From Branchipolynoe longqiensis (Eukaryota > Annelida > Polychaeta > Phyllodocida > Polynoidae), in NCBI GenBank assembly GCA_030323885.1, contig CM059198.1, positions 8,454,086 to 8,518,085 on the forward strand: 64,000 bases of DNA. The letters run 5' to 3'. The notes beneath the pieces are model-generated. The model did no database searches. It saw nothing but the letters and a program-made list of their open reading frames with translations, and had not been told where the DNA came from. This document shows, piece by piece, positions 44,330-56,119 of this stretch. The stretch's first letter is position 1. Every line of letters starts with the position of its first letter. The translations under genes were made by a program, and so were the position numbers.

Positions 44330-45345
44330 CCGCCTCTCCAGTCCTTGCCATAGCTTACCATAACTTACTATAACTTACCATGCCATACCATGTCATACCA
44401 TACATTGCCATGCATTGCCATGCTTTACCATATGTAGTGGTCTGCACTGACCTCTCAGGCAAGTATCCACATAGACAGGAAGGCGTGGGTAGTGTGGTTA
44501 TATCAGGGAGCCTAGGTGGTGTAATGGTTAGCACACTGACCCGGAATGCAAAGAGATGTGGGTTCGAGTCCTGCTTTAGGCGCAATATTTCCCATTTTCA
44601 TCACCCCCATGACACATACATTGCCATGCAGTATCGCGCCATACAATGCCTGAACATGCCATACTTAAAATGCCCTACCATGCATCACCATGCATCACCA
44701 TGCATCACCATGCATCACCATGCATCACCATGCATCACCATGCATCACCATGCATCACCATGCATCACCATACATCAACATGCATCACCATGCATCACCA
44801 TGCCTTACAAAACCCTACCTTGGCTTACCATGCCATACCATGCCTTACCAAACCCTACTTTGCCTCACCATGCATTACCATACCTTGCCATGCCTTAACA
44901 TGCCTTATCAAACATTACTACGTTGTACCATGCCGTACCATGTTTTACCATTCCTCGCAATGCCTCACCACACCTCACCATGCCTTCCCATGTATTTCCA
45001 TACATTACCATGTTGGACCATGCCTTACCATGCCTTTCCATGCATTACCATTTTGTACCATGTCTTGCCATTCCATACCATTCCATACCATTCCCTACCA
45101 TGCCTTACGAAATCCTACCATGCCATACCATGCCTTACCATGACTTACCATGCCTCCCCATGTCTTCCCAAGCATTACTATGTTGTACCATACATTACCA
45201 TGCTTTCATTCCTCACTATGCCCCACCTTGCCTCATGATACCTCACCATGCCTTCCCATGCCTTTCCATACATTACCATATTGTGCCATGCCTTACCATG
45301 CCTTACCATGCTTTACCATGCCCTACCATGCCTTACCATGCTGTA
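44330..45345. repeat. Array of ACCATGCCTT / ACCATGCATC decamers
   Basis: Ten-base units ACCATGCATC (44683-44800) and degenerate ACCATGCCTT, ACCATACATT units to 45345, interrupted by a SINE-C at 44438-44612. All three plus frames stay open for 150-180 codons because 10 is not a multiple of 3 and the unit lacks stops. Confidence 0.9.
44438..44612 (+). mobile_element. SINE-C copy within the decamer array
   Basis: TGGTCTGCACTGACCTCTCA leader, GGTGTAATGGTTAGCACAC (A box), GTGGGTTCGAGTCCTGC (B box), CAATATTTCCCATTTTCATC tail. The array continues on both sides, so this is a clean insertion. Confidence 0.9.
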
Positions 45346-46230
45346 CCTAATATGAGATACATTGGCTATTAGTATTATATGGCTTTCACAGATATAACAA
45401 TTGTTACATTGGAATGAAGCTCGCTCTGCGGAAAAGAGCTTATAGAGGATTTCCACCACCGATGCACCACCTGGTGGCAGTAGGGAACACCAATGTAGTA
45501 GATCACTGTGAAACTCTTGAGCCAGAACCCACATCCCTGCACTTGCTATCCAGACCGCTCTCTGTCCACACCTCTCTCTATCTCATCTCGGCTGGCCTTG
45601 CTCCTCCTTGATATATCTGAAAAGAGTTCCAGGAGGGGAAGCCCGCCAGCATTTCACTTTCTACTCTTCCTCTGTCCGTGTCTATGGCTCACTGGTTGGT
45701 CACCATAGAGCAAATAGACATGGTCCTTTGACTCAACTCTCCTCATTTCTCTATCCTACACTCTACCATTTTTTTTCTCCCAGGTATACTCCACCCCCTG
45801 ACCAGGGTGGTTGTGTGCTTGGGTGGGGCCTTTACGTTTTCTCTCGCTTTGTTCTTGTTGCTGGAACCACCGCTGCACCCATGTTTACCCACCCTTCCTC
45901 GAAACCCTTGCTGCTGTGGACTGGATACAAGTGCCAACTACCGCTCAACTACCGCCGGACCAAAGAGATTCGAGGCCGCCTCAACGCTTCGCCGTTACAA
46001 CATTGTAAAGATGTCCCCAGCTTCTACAGCACTCCCTACTGAAGTTTAATCTTCAACCAAAGATTGGGCCGATTTATCGGAGCTTCTCTATTAATGTTGC
46101 AGTTCTGCAACCAGTAACCGTCATAATTATTAGACTATCTAGGCCCCGAGATGTATTCAAATTCCCTCATCCAGGTTTATATGATTGTGGTGCTTCATTT
46201 GTGTAGGTGGCTAGAACTCATTGTTCTTCA
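45346..46230. other. No recognisable gene
   Basis: A 144-codon frame at 45608-46042 and shorter overlapping ones lack any family signature that I can name. Codon pattern and composition give no support. Confidence 0.35.
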
Positions 46231-46234
46231 TTGG

Positions 46235-46480
46235 GTTGGCGGTCGTGGGTTCGAACCCCAGCCGAGTCAAACCAATCACGTGCAAACTTGAGAATTGTCA
46301 CTACCTAGTCTGGTGCTCGGCATTATTAGGATAGAACAAGGAATGATTTGCTCAGCAGCAGGAAAAAATGACTGAGTAGGGTATCAGGGCATGGTATTGG
46401 CGGTCCGATCGCCCAATGGGGCAACACTATCGTGTCCCCATGAGTGCATTATGTCAGCAATACAGCGGAATGAAGACAAT
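46235..46480 (+). mobile_element. SINE-A copy, tail missing
   Basis: B-box-like GTGGGTTCGAACCCC, junction GAGTCAAACCAATCACGTGC, body TCGGCATTATTAGGATAGAA and TCCCCATGAGTGC. Confidence 0.78.
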
Positions 46481-46664
46481 GGAGTATGAGGTTGTTTACA
46501 AAAATTGTATTGGGGATTGCAATAAGTGTGGAAATAGTTTGCATTATCGCCCCTGGATGGAATGTTCTACATCTGGTTAGATTTTGATATGTCTGTCAGC
46601 AGGAGTAGAATAATGCTTGTCCTCAGTGTTGGTTGTTGGGCTAGTCAACTTGAATGTGCCAGCA

Positions 46665-47430
46665 GCAATGAAAGGAAGAAAGGAAGAAATAAAGGAAGGA
46701 AGGAAGAAAGGAGCGAAGGAAGGAAGGACAGAAGGAATGAAGAACAGAAGGAAGGAAGGGAGGAAGGAAGGGAGGAAGGACAGAAGGAAGGAAGGACAGA
46801 AGGAAGGAAGGGAGGAAGGAGGGAAGGAAAGAAGGACAGAAGGAAAGAAGGGAGGAAGGACAGAAGGAAGGAAGGACAGAAGGAAGGAAGGACAGAAGGA
46901 AGGGCGGCCAGAAGGAAGGAAGGGAGGAAGGAAAGGAGGAAGGAAGGGAGGAAGGACAGAAGGAAGGAAGGACAGAAGGAAGGAAAGACAGAAGGAAGGA
47001 AGGGAGGAAGGACAGAAGGAAGGAAGGACAGAAGGAAGGAAGGGAGGAAGGACAGAAGGAAGGAATGGAGGAAGGAAGGAAGGAGAGAAGGATGTATGGA
47101 CAGAGGAAGGAAGGGAGGAAGGACAGAAGTAAGGAAGGACAGAAGGAAGGAATGAAGGGAGGACGGAAAGAAGGGAGGAAAGAAGGAAGGACAGAAGGAA
47201 GGAAGGACAGAAGGAAGGGAGGAAGGACAGAAGGAAGGAAGGACAGAAGGAAGGAAGGACAGAAGGAAGGGATGATGGACAGAAGGAAGGAAGGGCAGAA
47301 GGAAGGAAGGACAGAAGGAAGCGAGGAAGGACATAAGGAAGGAAGGACAGAAGGAAGGAAGGACAGAAGGAAGGACAGAAGGAAGGAAGGAAGGAAGGAA
47401 GGAAGGAGGGAAGGAAGGAAAACAAGGAAG
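46665..47430. repeat. GGAA / GGACAGAA microsatellite array
   Basis: AAGGAAGGACAGAAGG units for about 770 bp. Lys/Arg/Glu frames (plus) and Phe/Leu/Pro/Ser frames (minus) of up to 282 codons are artefacts. Confidence 0.95.
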
Positions 47431-47442
47431 GAAGGAGTGTGT

Positions 47443-47569
47443 GTTGATGTTTTACATTCTAGCCACATATAAGATCATATCGGGACGGGTACCGACTTGT
47501 GACAGTGCGCACTGATGGCGACTTTATAGTGCTGCCCTACTGAGAAATCAGGCCGCCGGCACCATGACC
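47443..47569 (-). mobile_element. SINE-A 3' half inserted in GGAA array
   Basis: TTTTACATTCTAGCCACATA to AGGCCGCCGGCACCATGACC, followed again by AAGGAAGGAAGG. A 5'-truncated SINE, with array sequence on both sides. Confidence 0.85.
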
Positions 47570-48284
47570 AAGGAAGGAAGGAAGGAAAAGAGAAAGAAGC
47601 ATTCGTGATCAAACCGAATGAAGAGAGTGGAGTAAAGATGGTTTCCCTTTTTCGGGCGGGGGGCTGTAATTAGCATTGAAATGGCTGTCATTATCGACAC
47701 TGACTGGGATATCCCTATATCTGATTAGATACCTAAAGGTTTGTAAGCAGTTGTAGAACTGCATGTGTCCTCATGGGGCATGTTGGCTTGAACGTGCCAG
47801 CCGCAATTATATCGCGCAGACAAAGTCACAGAAGGAGTGGAATAAACAAAAATTTAATGGAGTACAAAACCTGCAGGCAGGTTGATCGTCATGTGACTGG
47901 AGAACATATCGATATCGTTGGTCGTATCGTGGTAGTGAATAAACAAGGCAGTCATGACAAGAATCAAGAACGTATCAATCATAACAACATAGCATCAAAT
48001 CAGTAGTGTAAGAGTATCATGAATGTAACAATGTCATAGAAGGTGAATAGTTAAATGTTTATCGTGGCTGGTATTTTAGTGTCAGAAGAGAAGTAAAAAA
48101 GAGAAGACCTCAACCCCCTATGCATCGGGCGGGTGGGTGGGTGAAATGACTGGCATGGACAGCTACAACCGGGAAAGTGAAGCAAGTAAGAGCGTCATGT
48201 GTGAAAATAGTGCGAGAGAGAGAAAGTAGTGCGAGAAAATAGTGTGAAAGCCCGCGCTTATAAATTATCCATGTTGACACGCCA
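47570..48284. other. No recognisable gene
   Basis: Begins with a few GGAA units; the rest is unique-looking. The section CGAATGAAGAGAGTGGAGTA at 47617 resembles CAGAATGAAGTGAGTGGAGT at 48832, suggesting that the two microsatellite regions share an ancestral duplication. Confidence 0.4.
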
Positions 48285-48301
48285 ACATGCGTAATGAATG
48301 T

Positions 48302-48333
<32 letters not shown>

Positions 48334-48772
48334 GAGGAAGGAAGAAAGAAAGGAAAGAAAAGAAACAAAGAAAGGAAGGAAGAAAAGAAAGAAAGAACTG
48401 AAGGAAGAAAATAAACAAAAGGAAGGAAGGAAGAAAGAAAAGGAAGGAAGAAAGAAAGAAAAGAAAGAAAGAACAGAAAGAAAAGAAAGAAATGAAGAAA
48501 AGAAAGAATTGAAGGAAGGAAGAAAAGAAAGAAAAGAAAGGAAGGAAAGAAGGAAGGAAAGAAAGAAAGAAAAGAAAGAAAGGAGGAGAGGAAGGGAGGA
48601 CGCTAGGGAGGAAGGAAAGAAGGAAGGAAGACAAGAAAGTCAAGAAAGGAAGGAAGAAAAGAAAGACATGAATGAGAGAAAGGAAAGAAAGAAAATAAGA
48701 AAGAAAGAAAGAAAGAAAGAAAAGAAGAGAGGAAGGAGAGAAAGAAAGAAAGAAAAAAAACAAAAAGAAACA

Positions 48773-48816
<44 letters not shown>

Positions 48817-48820
48817 AGGA
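48285..48820. repeat. (GAAA)n / (GGAA)n microsatellite
   Basis: About 530 bp of purine-only sequence with GAAAGAAA and GGAAGGAAG stretches. The 201- and 217-codon frames are artefacts. Confidence 0.95.
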
Positions 48821-49739
48821 TTAGTGATCAAACAGAATGAAGTGAGTGGAGTAGCAAGTTGTTTTTCATTTGTCGGTGGAGGCCTGAGATAAACATTATG
48901 ACCACAGGATGCAATCTAATATGCTGAATATATTGTTCAAATACTTACCTTTCATACCCTGCTATTTTTGGGGTTAATAATTGATGAAAGTATGTAAATT
49001 AATATACTGCAAAGTTGAATTGAGAGCTCTCTGTGGTGACCATATTGGGTTATTTTTGGTATTCTCTTCCAATTTCTCAAATGTACACCAATATAGATAA
49101 ACACTGCACACTGGAACCGCCATGTCCACCGGTAAAGGGGCTAGAGTTAATTCACTAAGAACAAAGGCTGCGAGGTCGTCTGATGTAGTATGTGCACACT
49201 CACAACCGTCATCCAAGACCTAACTCCTAACAATTCTTCAAATGACCTCATACCCCGACCTCACAAAGTCACAGTGTAAACTGAGTATCCCTACCAATGC
49301 TAGTGCAGGGGGTAGGTATATACCAAAATGTTGCACCCAAAAAAATCAAAAACCCACCAAAAACTAACAAAACTACTAACAGCTAAGATGGCAAGTCTAC
49401 TACCAAATTGACTATTGCTGTTCAGTGATGGAAACAAGTCGCGGTGCGAGTTACTCGTTATGGACAGGGTAAATAAACCATCCACCTCCAAAAACAAACA
49501 AAATTGTTGTCATAAGGTGTTGTTGTCATACGGTTGTCATTCACCCGTTTTCTGGAAAGTGGTAAAGCTTTTATCTATGCAAGTTCCAACTAGCGGAGAC
49601 CTTCAAAATTACCCAAGCTGCCTCAGATCCATCGCTTCAAAAATAAGAAATAAGACAGCTATATTAAAATAGGTAATCCGGACAAGATACGTTACACTGG
49701 TATCCCTCAGTGAGGAACAAGCGAATCCGGTATCAAATG
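48821..49739. other. No recognisable gene
   Basis: Short frames (65-85 codons) only. A low-complexity AAAATCAAAAACCCACCAAA stretch is at 49344-49375. Confidence 0.4.
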
Positions 49740-50095
49740 CTCCACAAGCTTAGGTTTTTCAGGTCAAAGTAAAGCTTGTAGAGCGCATTGATTTTTCGTA
49801 TCATCGGCTATTGGACGTCAAACAAATGGTCATTCTGACATATTTCTTGGAAGGAAACCTGCTGCCGCCATATAGGTCACTCTTTCCAATAAACAGCAAG
49901 GGGTCTTTTATATGCACTTTGCCACAGACAGGGCAGCACATACCACAGCCTTTGATGAACCAGTTGTGGACCACTGGTTGAAATGGAAAATAGCCCAAAC
50001 TGCAACTGGGTCCACTGAGAAGGATCGATCGGATGATCAACAGTGTCACAGGTGGACACTCTACCGCCTGAGCTACGTCCCGCTCCCCTTTTTCA
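49740..50095 (-). mobile_element. Mollusc-type tRNA-derived SINE
   Basis: On the minus strand: head CGGGACGTAGCTCAGGCGGT (A box), GATCGATCC (B box, degraded), then TTCTCAGTGGACCCAGTTGC, AAAAGACCCCTTGCTGTTTA and GGCGGCAGCAGGTTTCCTTC. I recognise this body from SINEs very widespread in gastropods and bivalves. It is the main basis for the host assignment. Confidence 0.8.
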
Positions 50096-50479
50096 TCAGT
50101 TCATGCAATTGAACATGTGGGGGTAGGGGGGAGTGTTGAGGTCTGTAATGTATGGGAATCCATGGAAACCACCAAGATGGCAGCCACAGAAAGCTCTCAA
50201 TTCAACTGTTTAAGTCTATTAATCTACATGATTTAATCAAGTATACACACAAAACGTAGCTGATTATTATGAATAAACATTTGCACTTCATATTTAGCAT
50301 TTTCGATTGCAAATTCTAACATTTTTCTCTATAGGGTTGTCTAGAAGCCTTGTCAATGCTGCTCGACTAACTACAACACAGCAGGAGCAGCCAACATCAG
50401 CACTCTCTCCCAATATGTGCAGTTGCATAAACTGAAAAGCTACAAAGGTATGTTTGGAGAGCATTTGTCGGAGTGCCGT
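50096..50479. other. No recognisable feature
   Basis: AT-rich sequence, no long open frame. Confidence 0.4.
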
Positions 50480-50829
50480 TTAAAGCTGCATAGCCTGATG
50501 AAATATCAAATTTTCAAAACCAATTATCTAGATTTGATTTTACATATCTAACTTAGATACTGATGCACTTATTAAGCATTTATTTCTGCGTAGAAGGCAA
50601 TACTGAGTCAATTTAACAGAACCTGTTACTGCAGAAGTCTACGGTGTCAGAGTTTTGGCAAGCTTGCCAAAACTTATTTTCCATGTTTGCACTCAAAATA
50701 TCTCAAAAGTTTACCATTTAAAATAAAAGTAACTTTGAACTAATGTAAAGTAGATACTAGTGATCGATCTAATATATTTATCTCAGAAAAAACACAGAAA
50801 TTCAAAACCATCGGACTATGCAACTTTAA
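50480..50829. mobile_element. MITE-1, complete copy
   Basis: TTAA (50480-50483), AGCTGCATAGCCTGATG; right CATCGGACTATGCAACT, TTAA (50826-50829). 350 bp. Orientation is opposite to the copies at 51924 and 52735. Confidence 0.93.
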
Positions 50830-51295
50830 ATAGTTCCGAAAGTTGACTACCCGGCTCTCCCTCATCCACCACCAGGGACCGACACATGCGCACTCAACAC
50901 TCAAACAGAGCCCCCTTCCTCCTCCTCCCCCCTCTCCCATCTCCTCGCTTCTGATTGGCCGCTGAGAGGGCGATAATAGGGGAAAATTGGCATCGCCAGC
51001 TGGGCACAGCGCTGGTTATCGGCACCTGATTGGCCTAATGGCGCCAGGACCTTCAGGTCCGGAGCCAGGACCCGGCGGAAAACGCTGTCTTTTTCTACTT
51101 CCATGCAGGAGAGTTCCGGATCTGAGGCGGCTAATAAAGCAGCATGGAGTCGGCTTTGGTGGGGGTCATGACCTCTGGGCCATAGCGCCCAGTGTTGCCA
51201 ACTCTCATGAAATTGCCGTGAGAGCCACGGAAATTGAAGGTTATGTCTGGTCAGTCACCTCGCGAGTCGTGGATCGACACTAAAATGTCACCGAT
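50830..51295. other. No recognisable gene
   Basis: A GC-richer interval with GGCGATAATAGG at about 50968. The 98-codon frame at 50987-51283 is not recognisable. Confidence 0.35.
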
Positions 51296-51870
51296 TTCAG
51301 TACTTTTGTACAAATTTCTGTACTTTTGTTTGAATTTCAGTACTTTTGGTTTAATTTCAGTACTTTTGTTTGAATTTCTGTACTTGTGTTTGAATTTCTG
51401 TACTTTTGTTTGAATTTCTGTACTTTTGATTGAATTTCAGTACTTTTCGAATTTCTGTATTTTTGTTTGAATTTCTGTAGGCCTACTCTTTTTTTAATGT
51501 CAGTACTTTTCGAATTTCTGTACTTTTGTTTGAATTTCTGTACTTTTGTTTGAATTTCTGTACTTTTGTCTGAATTTCTGTACTTTTGTTTGAATTTCAT
51601 TACTTTTGTTTGAATTTCTGTACTTTTGTTTGAATTTCAGTACTTTTGTTTGAATTTCAGTACTTTTTTTAAAATGTCTCTACTTTTGTTTGAATTTCTG
51701 TACTTTTGTTTGAATTTCTGTACTTTTGTTTGAATTTCTGTACTTTTGTTTGAATTTCTGTACTTTTGTTTGAATTTCTGTACTTTTGTTTGAATTTCTG
51801 TACTTTTGTTTGAATTTCTGTACTTTTGTTTGAATTTCAGTACTTTTCGAATTTCTGTACTTTTGATTAA
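51296..51870. repeat. 20-bp satellite TACTTTTGTTTGAATTTCTG
   Basis: About 28 contiguous 20-bp units with minor variants (TTTCAG for TTTCTG; shortened units TACTTTTCGAATTTCTG). Head-to-tail units without unique spacers rule out a CRISPR array. Confidence 0.95.
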
Positions 51871-51923
51871 ACAGGTTGGAGAGCTTACCTCGTTTTACCT
51901 ACGGTGGTCATTTGACCACCGAG

Positions 51924-52278
51924 TTAAAGTTGCATAGTCTGATGGTTTTGAATTTCTGTATTTTTTCTGAGATAAATATATTAGAGCGATCACTAGTATC
52001 TACGTTACATTAGTTAAAAATTACTTTTATTTTAAATGGTAAACTTTTTAGATATTTTGAGTGCAAACATGGAAAATTTGTTTTGGCAAGCTTGCCAAAA
52101 CTCTGACACCATAGACTTCTGCAGTAACAGGTTCTGTTAAATTGACTCATTATTGCCTTCTATGCAGAAACAAATGCTTAATAAGTGCATTAGTATCTAA
52201 GTTAGATATGTCAAATCAAATCTAGATAATTGGTTTGGATTTGAAAATTTGATATTTCATCAGACTATGCAGCTTTAA
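51924..52278. mobile_element. MITE-1, complete 355-bp copy
   Basis: TTAA (51924-51927), AGTTGCATAGTCTGATG; right CATCAGACTATGCAGCT, TTAA (52275-52278). Confidence 0.93.
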
Positions 52279-52699
52279 TTACCAAGGTCGAATTCTATAT
52301 AAGATTAATGTGCAGTTAAATACAAGCAAATACCATGTACATGTGCTAAAATATATCCTATTAACCCCTTGGAAATGCCATCAAATAGCCCATTTTTGTG
52401 CCATAAAAAAGAATTGTAGCGGGTATGTCTGCAAGGGGGCTAGCAGCTACCGCCGCTCGGGTTCCATGCCCGCAATGCAAAAACTCAAGTATTCTCAGTA
52501 CCTCCAGGTTGGCAACACTGAGTGCCCCGTCCTGTTCATAGTAAATGCCATGGATGGAGGGTGGCCTTTGGGTGTTATTGTCGCTGGGGATTGGTGAGGA
52601 GTTATCATTTTCTTATTATTTTAGTTTATGAATGCTCTTTAATTTCTCTTCCCTTAGAAGAATGAGTTGAGCATTCGTCTCCCATTACTGTTATGTCAT
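52279..52699. other. No recognisable gene
   Basis: A 95-codon frame (52310-52597) has a Cys/Gly-containing C-terminal part, but I recognise no family, and no splice sites bracket it clearly. Confidence 0.35.
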
Positions 52700-53215
52700 C
52701 GGGTTAGAATTTGAGTGTTCCAACCCTCGTTGAGTTAAAGTTGCATAGTCCGATGCTTTTGAATTTCTGACATTTTCTCCGATAAATACATTATGCTAAT
52801 CATTATAGTCTACTGTAGTTTAGTTTGAAGTAACATTTATTTTTAAATGGCTAACTTGGAGATATTTGATGTCAAAACATGCTAAATTAATTTTGGCAAG
52901 CACACCAAAACTCTGGCACCATAGACTTCAGTAGTAACAGGTTCTGTTCAATTTACTTATTACGACCTTCTATGCAGCAAAACATGTTTAATAAGTACAA
53001 CAGTATCTAAATTGAATATGTACAATTAAGTCTAGCTAGGTGTTTTGTTTTTGAAAATTTGATGTTTTCATCGGACTATGCAACTTTAATCCAATGACTT
53101 ACAAAGTGATGCGTGTCACTACCTAGCCTGGTGCTCGGCATTACTAGGATAGGGCAAGGAGCAGTGGAATGAGGAAGACCAATCGTTTGCGATTGAAATT
53201 TCCCCTGCTTAATCA
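52700..53215 (+). mobile_element. Short SINE-A derivative split by a MITE-1
   Basis: B-box-region remnants and the junction GTTGAGTTAA stop at the MITE. After it, TTAATCCAATGACTTACAAA resumes the SINE, followed by CTCGGCATTACTAGGATAGG and the shared tail GCAGTGGAATGAGGAAGACC. The SINE junction elsewhere reads GAGTCAAACCAATGAC, so the MITE used this site. Confidence 0.8.
52735..53089. mobile_element. MITE-1, complete 355-bp copy
   Basis: TTAA (52735-52738), AGTTGCATAGTCCGATG; right CATCGGACTATGCAACT, TTAA (53086-53089). Inserted in a SINE. Confidence 0.93.
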
Positions 53216-53466
53216 ACTAATGTACTGACAAAAAACAAACAAAGAAAGGTATAGTGTGATGAAAGTATTACATTCTTTAAGAATAGACACTCACCTAGAT
53301 TTGAGTAAACTTATTTAACTTAAATACTAGTAAACTTAATAAGCAGTTGCTACTGTATCGAAGGTAATGCTAAGTTGATTTAAAGTTGCATAGTCCGATG
53401 GTTTTGAATTTCTGTATTTTTTCTGAGATAAATATATTAGATCGATCACTAGTATCTACTTATACA

Positions 53467-53726
53467 TTGGTCGTAATGCGAAGCATTTCGTTTGATGCGA
53501 GGGGAGGGAGAGCGACTCACCCGGCCCTGAGCGACTCACCCCCCCCTCCTGCCACTGCTCACCTCCCCCCACCCCTGAGCGACTCACCCCTGCCACTGCT
53601 CACCTCCCCCCTGAGCGACTCACCCCCCTCCTGCCTCTGCTCACTTCCTCCCTTATAAGGCCGCCCGCCGGCCTCCCTCAGGCACTCAGCCTCCAGCCGC
53701 CTTCCAGCTCTCTGCCCTTTTCTTCT
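53467..53726 (+). repeat. Split direct repeat A1
   Basis: Starts GGTCGTAATGCGAAGCATTT and contains several GAGCGACTCACCC words. It carries a TATA-like TTATAAGG at 53653-53660, about 119 bp before the gag start codon, so A1 probably holds the promoter. Confidence 0.88.
53653..53660 (+). promoter_or_regulatory. TATA-like box in repeat A1
   Basis: TTATAAGG in a GC-rich context; an identical box lies in A2 at 56001-56008. Position relative to the downstream ATG (53772) suits a transcription start about 30 bp downstream. Inference only. Confidence 0.5.
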
Positions 53727-53771
53727 ACTTGGCTACTCCACCTCGGACCTCTGCCCCAGCTCAACCTCAGG

Positions 53772-54971
53772 ATGCCTCGAGGAAAAGGACGTGGACGGAA
53801 GGGATCCCGGGCCGCCCCCGGCACCCCGGGGCCCTCTCCAGCACCCGGCCGGGCCGACTCCCCGGCCTACGCCCCGGCGTCCCCCGCGGCGCCCTCGGGC
53901 CGCACCTCGGGCCCCGAGATGTCGACACTGCTGGACGCCCTCCAGCGTATGCAGCTCGACCAACAGCACTCCGCCGCCGAGGCGCGCCAGGCGACGGCCG
54001 ACCTCCACGCCCGGATCGACTCCCTGGAGACCGGGGGGGCCCGCCCGGGGATCCCCTCATCTCCCCCGAGGCGCCAGGCCGCCCCGACGCCTCGGGCACC
54101 TACCGCCACCACAGCCCGGCCCCCGCCGCCGCCTCAGGCGACCCTCCCCGGATCCCCGCACCCGGAGTACGAGAGGTACCGTCACCTCTCCAGTCAACCA
54201 CCACCCGCCACCTCGCCGGCCTACCGCGAGGAGGCCATCCGCCACAGCCCCGCCTCCGCGGCCGACGCCGTCCGGGAGATACTGGCATCCGCCGAGGCGC
54301 GCCACTCCGTGAGGCGCCAAGGGATCCCGGCCAACTACATCTTCCCCTCGGACCTGGTGAAACGAGGGGCCGAGAGAAAGCCGGTGAAGAGGGGAGAGGC
54401 GACAAAGGACGAATATACCCTCGCCCTCCTCACCCTCATCGACCACCCCGACTTCCCCGCCCACTCCGCCCAGGGACTCCACCACCACATCCTAGCAGTC
54501 TGCCGGGATAACCTCGTCTACCCCTGGGCAACCGTCCGCCGGTATTCAGAGACCCTGTTTTCCGCCATCGCGGACGGAACCCTCCCCCAAGGCTGGCATG
54601 ACCCGGTAGCGCTCAACCTCATGAGACTAGACTGCCTGGCCATGCCCGAGGACCAAGCCACCGCCGCCCCTGCCCGCCTACCCGACCCTCTCCACCGAGG
54701 CGCCCACCTCGCCCGACCCCAAGCTGACGCCCGCGCCACCTACGACAGGGAGACCCACGGGGCCCCCTGCCCGGCCTGGAACCGCGCCCCCGCCTCGTGC
54801 GATCGGGCCCGCCTCGGGGAGGCCCACGGTGAGGCGGGGGACAGGCGCCGTCACGTCTGCGCATACTGCGCCAATGTGAGGCGCCTCCTGACCATGCACA
54901 GCGAGGCCGACTGCATCACGAAGCAAACCCGTGAGCGCCAGACCCCCCCCGCCACCTCGGCGGATTTTTGA
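53772..54971 (+). CDS. Gag-like protein of the Ngaro/DIRS-like element
   Basis: 399 residues from the first ATG downstream of the TATA-like box to TGA. The N-terminus is basic and Pro/Ala-rich (1-48). Residues 49-86 are a probable coiled coil (MSTLLDALQRM, then QQHSAAEARQATADLHARID). A Pro-rich linker (90-150) follows. The central conserved-looking region, about 160-280, contains DNLVYPWATVRRYSE, resembling the YPW segment of DIRS/Ngaro Gag as I remember it. The C-terminal Cys/His region has C333-x2-WN, C343 and a C363-x2-C366-x9-H376-x4-C381 knuckle, a likely nucleic-acid-binding zinc motif. It would form the particle or RNP that packages element RNA. Codon use is extremely GC-rich. I am fairly sure it is a retroelement Gag, less sure of the Ngaro assignment. 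A Pro-rich open frame overlaps its 3' end to 55552 and may be a remnant of the next gene. Confidence 0.7.
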   Translation: MPRGKGRGRKGSRAAPGTPGPSPAPGRADSPAYAPASPAAPSGRTSGPEMSTLLDALQRMQLDQQHSAAEARQATADLHARIDSLETGGARPGIPSSPPRRQAAPTPRAPTATTARPPPPPQATLPGSPHPEYERYRHLSSQPPPATSPAYREEAIRHSPASAADAVREILASAEARHSVRRQGIPANYIFPSDLVKRGAERKPVKRGEATKDEYTLALLTLIDHPDFPAHSAQGLHHHILAVCRDNLVYPWATVRRYSETLFSAIADGTLPQGWHDPVALNLMRLDCLAMPEDQATAAPARLPDPLHRGAHLARPQADARATYDRETHGAPCPAWNRAPASCDRARLGEAHGEAGDRRRHVCAYCANVRRLLTMHSEADCITKQTRERQTPPATSADF

Positions 54972-55514
54972 ACCGCCGGCCTCCCCCCGGCCGGCCCGGG
55001 GGGACCCCTCCGGCGCCTCACCCTCACCACTGCCGACAGCCCCGCAAGCCCCGCCGACAACCTCCCAGCGACCATCGACCGCAGCGCCGCCAAGTCCCAG
55101 CCGAGGATCATCACCTCGGGCATCACACCTCGGACCGCATCCCAGCCCAGCCTCAGGAGGAACCCTCTGCCGCCGATCCTCACGACACCGCCTTCAACAA
55201 CACCGCCGCCCAGACCCCGACCACCACCCCATCCAGCCCCGAGGACTTCGCTGCCCCCCTGCTCGACCCTCGTCGGACCTCCTCACCGGATCCCGCCAAG
55301 GAGCGGGCCTCCCCCTTTTTTTTGGCCGCCCGCTCCCTGTCGACGCAGGCCCCGGACACTCCCCGCCCCGAGAGGGAGCCTGACCCCCTTGTCGACCTAG
55401 GCCCCGGACACTCCCGCCCACACAGGGAACCCGCACCTCACACCTCTCCGGGCCCCGCCTCGGGCGCCCCGCGCCCCCGCCTCGGGCGTGCCTCGAGCCC
55501 TCTCCTTACTCTTT

Positions 55515-55815
55515 GGCGGAGGGCTCCTCGGCCCCCCCTCTACCAACTCTGACACTGCTCCTTATGAGCCCCTCACTATTTATCCTCTGCTCCTCATGAG
55601 CCCCTGACTCTTTGCTCCTCGCGAGCCCCCTGCTCCTCATGAGCCCCCTGTATTGCTATGTGCCTCCTCAGCCTGTTTACCTCCTCAGTTACCCTGTTTG
55701 TACCTTACCTTCTCATTTATTGTTATGTTCACTGTTTCTCTGTCTGTTGCCCGAGGCGTCACAATAAACGCCTCAGTTTTCCCACCTCCGCCTCTGTTCT
55801 TCCTTCTCGCGCATC
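55515..55815 (+). repeat. Split direct repeat B1
   Basis: Begins GGCGGAGGGCTCCTCGGCCC, ends TTCTCGCGCATC. It contains an AATAAA at 55763-55768, followed 30-40 bp later by a T/G-rich stretch, so it probably carries the polyadenylation signal. Confidence 0.88.
55763..55768 (+). terminator. Polyadenylation signal AATAAA in repeat B1
   Basis: CACAATAAACGCCTCAG, with downstream TCTGTTCTTCCTTC. The same signal is at 56368-56373 in B2. Confidence 0.6.
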
Positions 55816-56074
55816 GGTCGTAATGCGAAGCATTTCGTTTGATGCGAGGGGAGGGAGAGCGACTCACCCGGCCCTGAGCGACTCACCCCCCCCCTCCTGC
55901 CACTGCTCACCTCCCCCCACCCCTGAGCGACTCACCCCTGCCACTGCTCACCTCCCCCCTGAGCGACTCACCCCCCTCCTGCCTCTGCTCACTTCCCCCC
56001 TTATAAGGCCGCCCGCCGGCCTCCCTCAGGCACTCAGCCTCCAGCCGCCTTCCAGCTCTCTGCCCTTTTCTTCT
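55816..56074 (+). repeat. Split direct repeat A2
   Basis: Second copy of A1, starting GGTCGTAATGCGAAGCATTT directly after B1 and differing by only a few bases. Confidence 0.88.
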
Positions 56075-56119
56075 CCACCCACCCACCCAACTCTCCCTCC
56101 TCTACCCTCCCCCCTCTGC

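Noticed and set aside
46562..48892. Lys/Arg/Glu-rich and Phe/Leu/Ser-rich frames of 200-280 codons
   Set aside because: Translation of GGAA and GAAA microsatellites.
51296..51870. CRISPR-like regular 20-bp repeats
   Set aside because: Units are contiguous with no unique spacers, no cas genes, and the context is eukaryotic; it is a satellite.
52310..52597. 95-codon frame with a Cys/Gly C-terminal part
   Set aside because: I could not relate it to any family, and there are no clear splice or start signals. Kept as unassigned sequence.
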